A stretch of DNA of 13,634 bases from NCBI GenBank assembly GCA_004173415.1, contig SEHC01000017.1:1-13634 (forward strand), given 5' to 3'. Source of the DNA: Lysobacteraceae bacterium. GTDB taxonomy: Bacteria > Pseudomonadota > Gammaproteobacteria > Xanthomonadales > Xanthomonadaceae. Below are positions 12,448-13,634 of this stretch, in pieces; position 1 is the stretch's first letter, and each line of letters opens with the position of its first letter. The translations under genes were made by a program, and so were the position numbers. The notes below the pieces were generated by a model. The model was given only the letters and a program-made list of their open reading frames with translations, was not told the DNA's origin and ran no database searches.

Positions 12448-13634
12448 ATGGCAGAGCAATTCGACGTAGTCGTCATCGGCGCCGGCCCGGCGGGCTACCA
12501 CGCCGCCATCCGCGCCGCGCAGTTGGGCATGAAGGTCGCCTGCATCGACGCTGCCCTGGGCAAGGACGGCAAGCCGGCCCTGGGCGGCACCTGCCTGCGC
12601 GTGGGCTGCGTACCCTCGAAGGCACTGCTCGACTCCTCGCGCCAGTTCTGGAACATGGGCCACCTGTTCGGCGACCACGGCATCACCTTCAAGGACGCGA
12701 AGATCGACGTCGCCGCGATGGTCGGGCGCAAGGACAAGATCGTGAAGCAGTTCACCGGCGGCATCGCGATGCTGTTCAAGGCCAACAAGATCACGCCCTA
12801 CTACGGTTTTGGCCAGTTGCAGCCCGGCAACATCGTCAAGGTCAAGCAGCACGACGGCAGCGAAGTCGAGCTGAAGGGAACCAACGTCGTCATCGCCGCC
12901 GGCTCGGATTCCATCGAGCTGCCTTTCGCCAAGTTCGACAACGAGTACATCGTCGACAACGTCGGCGCGCTCGATTTCACCGAGGTGCCCAAGCGCCTGG
13001 CGGTGATCGGAGCGGGCGTGATCGGCCTGGAGCTGGGCAGCGTGTGGAAGCGGCTCGGCGCCGAAGTCACCGTGCTCGAGGCCCTGCCCGACTTCCTCGC
13101 CGCCGCCGACGCGGAAGTGGCCAAGACCGCGGCCAAGGAATTCAAGAAGCAGGGCCTGGACATCCGCCTCGGCGCCAAGGTCAGCAAGACCGAAATCACC
13201 GGCAAGGGCAAGAACAAGGAAGTGGCGGTCACCTACGCCGATGCCGAAGGCGAGAAGACGATCCTGGTCGACAGGCTGCTGGTCGCCGTGGGCCGCAAGG
13301 CGGCCTCCAAGGGCCTGTTGGCCGAAGGCACCGGAGTGAAGCTGAGTGAACGCGGCCAGATCGAAGTCGACGAGCATTGCCACACCGGCGTGGACGGCGT
13401 GTGGGCCGTGGGCGACTGCGTGCGCGGGCCGATGCTCGCGCACAAGGGCTTCGAGGAAGGCATCGCGGTGGCCGAACTGATCGCAGGCCTGCCCGGCCAC
13501 GTCAATCTCGACACCGTGCCGTGGGTGATCTACACCGAGCCCGAGATCGCCTGGGTGGGCAAGACCGAACAGCAGCTCAAGGCCGAAGGCACGCCGTACA
13601 AGACCGGCAGCTTCCCGTTCGCGGCGATCGCGCG
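12448..13634 (+). CDS. lpdA: Dihydrolipoyl dehydrogenase E3 (3' end missing)
   Basis: 395 codons are present and the frame is open at the window edge; about 80 residues are missing, including the C-terminal interface with the catalytic His-Glu pair. E3 reoxidises the dihydrolipoyl arm of SucB using FAD and NAD+. Seen: N-terminal FAD motif GAGPAG (11-16); redox disulfide Cys49/Cys54 in GGTCLRVGCVPSKALLDSS (Arg at the position often Asn); NAD-binding GAGVIG (188-193) followed by an acidic strand end (VTVLEALP); and the second FAD motif WAVGDCVRGPMLAHK (319-333). The start at ATG 12448 is backed by GGAA (12436-12439), eight bases upstream. The 102-base gap after sucB holds a long hairpin, so lpdA may be tuned separately within the operon. 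Confidence 0.95.
   Translation, partial: MAEQFDVVVIGAGPAGYHAAIRAAQLGMKVACIDAALGKDGKPALGGTCLRVGCVPSKALLDSSRQFWNMGHLFGDHGITFKDAKIDVAAMVGRKDKIVKQFTGGIAMLFKANKITPYYGFGQLQPGNIVKVKQHDGSEVELKGTNVVIAAGSDSIELPFAKFDNEYIVDNVGALDFTEVPKRLAVIGAGVIGLELGSVWKRLGAEVTVLEALPDFLAAADAEVAKTAAKEFKKQGLDIRLGAKVSKTEITGKGKNKEVAVTYADAEGEKTILVDRLLVAVGRKAASKGLLAEGTGVKLSERGQIEVDEHCHTGVDGVWAVGDCVRGPMLAHKGFEEGIAVAELIAGLPGHVNLDTVPWVIYTEPEIAWVGKTEQQLKAEGTPYKTGSFPFAAIA

Noticed and set aside
9259..13500. A 1413-codon open frame on the - strand across sucA, sucB and lpdA
   Set aside because: It lies opposite three well-supported enzymes. Strong G/C third-position bias removes stop codons from antisense frames, and the translation is low-complexity (Gly/Asp/Leu/Arg-rich) with no family motif.
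1..13634. Search by eye for mobile elements, CRISPR arrays, tRNA, rRNA, phage genes and att sites
   Set aside because: No transposase, integrase, spaced repeats or RNA-gene cores were seen; codon use looks uniform across the window, including the beta-lactamase, so there is no compositional sign of recent transfer.

Overview
The window is high-GC gammaproteobacterial chromosome, most likely from the Xanthomonadaceae (Lysobacter, Luteimonas, Pseudoxanthomonas or Stenotrophomonas type). This is inferred from the strong G/C third-position bias, the L1-like subclass B3 metallo-beta-lactamase, the RoxA-type ribosomal oxygenase, and the purB ... sucA-sucB-lpd layout. No search was run to confirm it. 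No mobile element, CRISPR array, rRNA or tRNA was seen. Both ends of the window cut through or may cut through genes.

Left part (1-1734, + strand): the C-terminal part of a membrane protein, closed by a good hairpin terminator, then a 213-base gap. The gap holds a possible decayed exported-protein gene. After it come a YggN/DUF2884-like lipoprotein and a small secreted protein of unknown function, probably co-transcribed. The secreted-protein gene converges on fumC, and both genes end on the same CTAG.

Middle (1731-8069): fumC (class II fumarase, - strand) and purB (adenylosuccinate lyase, + strand) are divergent across 121 bases. The two enzymes belong to the same superfamily and both handle fumarate. 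purB leads a tight run: a VOC/glyoxalase-like protein 20 bases downstream, then a subclass B3 metallo-beta-lactamase, a JmjC-type ribosomal protein uL16 arginine hydroxylase (RoxA/YcfD) and a two-domain GNAT protein. The last three junctions are all 4-base ATGA stop/start overlaps. The beta-lactamase is therefore embedded, by translational coupling, in a housekeeping operon and has no adjacent regulator.

Right part (8086-13634): the 2-oxoglutarate dehydrogenase operon sucA-sucB-lpdA, with lpdA cut by the window end. It starts from a consensus TATAAT box lying inside a near-perfect palindrome, followed by a structured leader of about 95 bases and a GTG start with no clear Shine-Dalgarno sequence. 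A long imperfect purine/pyrimidine hairpin separates sucB from lpdA.

Metabolically the window is centred on 2-oxoglutarate, succinate and fumarate. SucAB-Lpd converts 2-oxoglutarate to succinyl-CoA, RoxA turns 2-oxoglutarate plus oxygen into succinate during ribosome modification, PurB releases fumarate, and FumC hydrates it. I found no convincing wholly new system. The best leads are the coupled beta-lactamase cassette, the sucA control region, the sucB-lpdA hairpin, the GNAT fusion and the possible decayed gene at 411-550.
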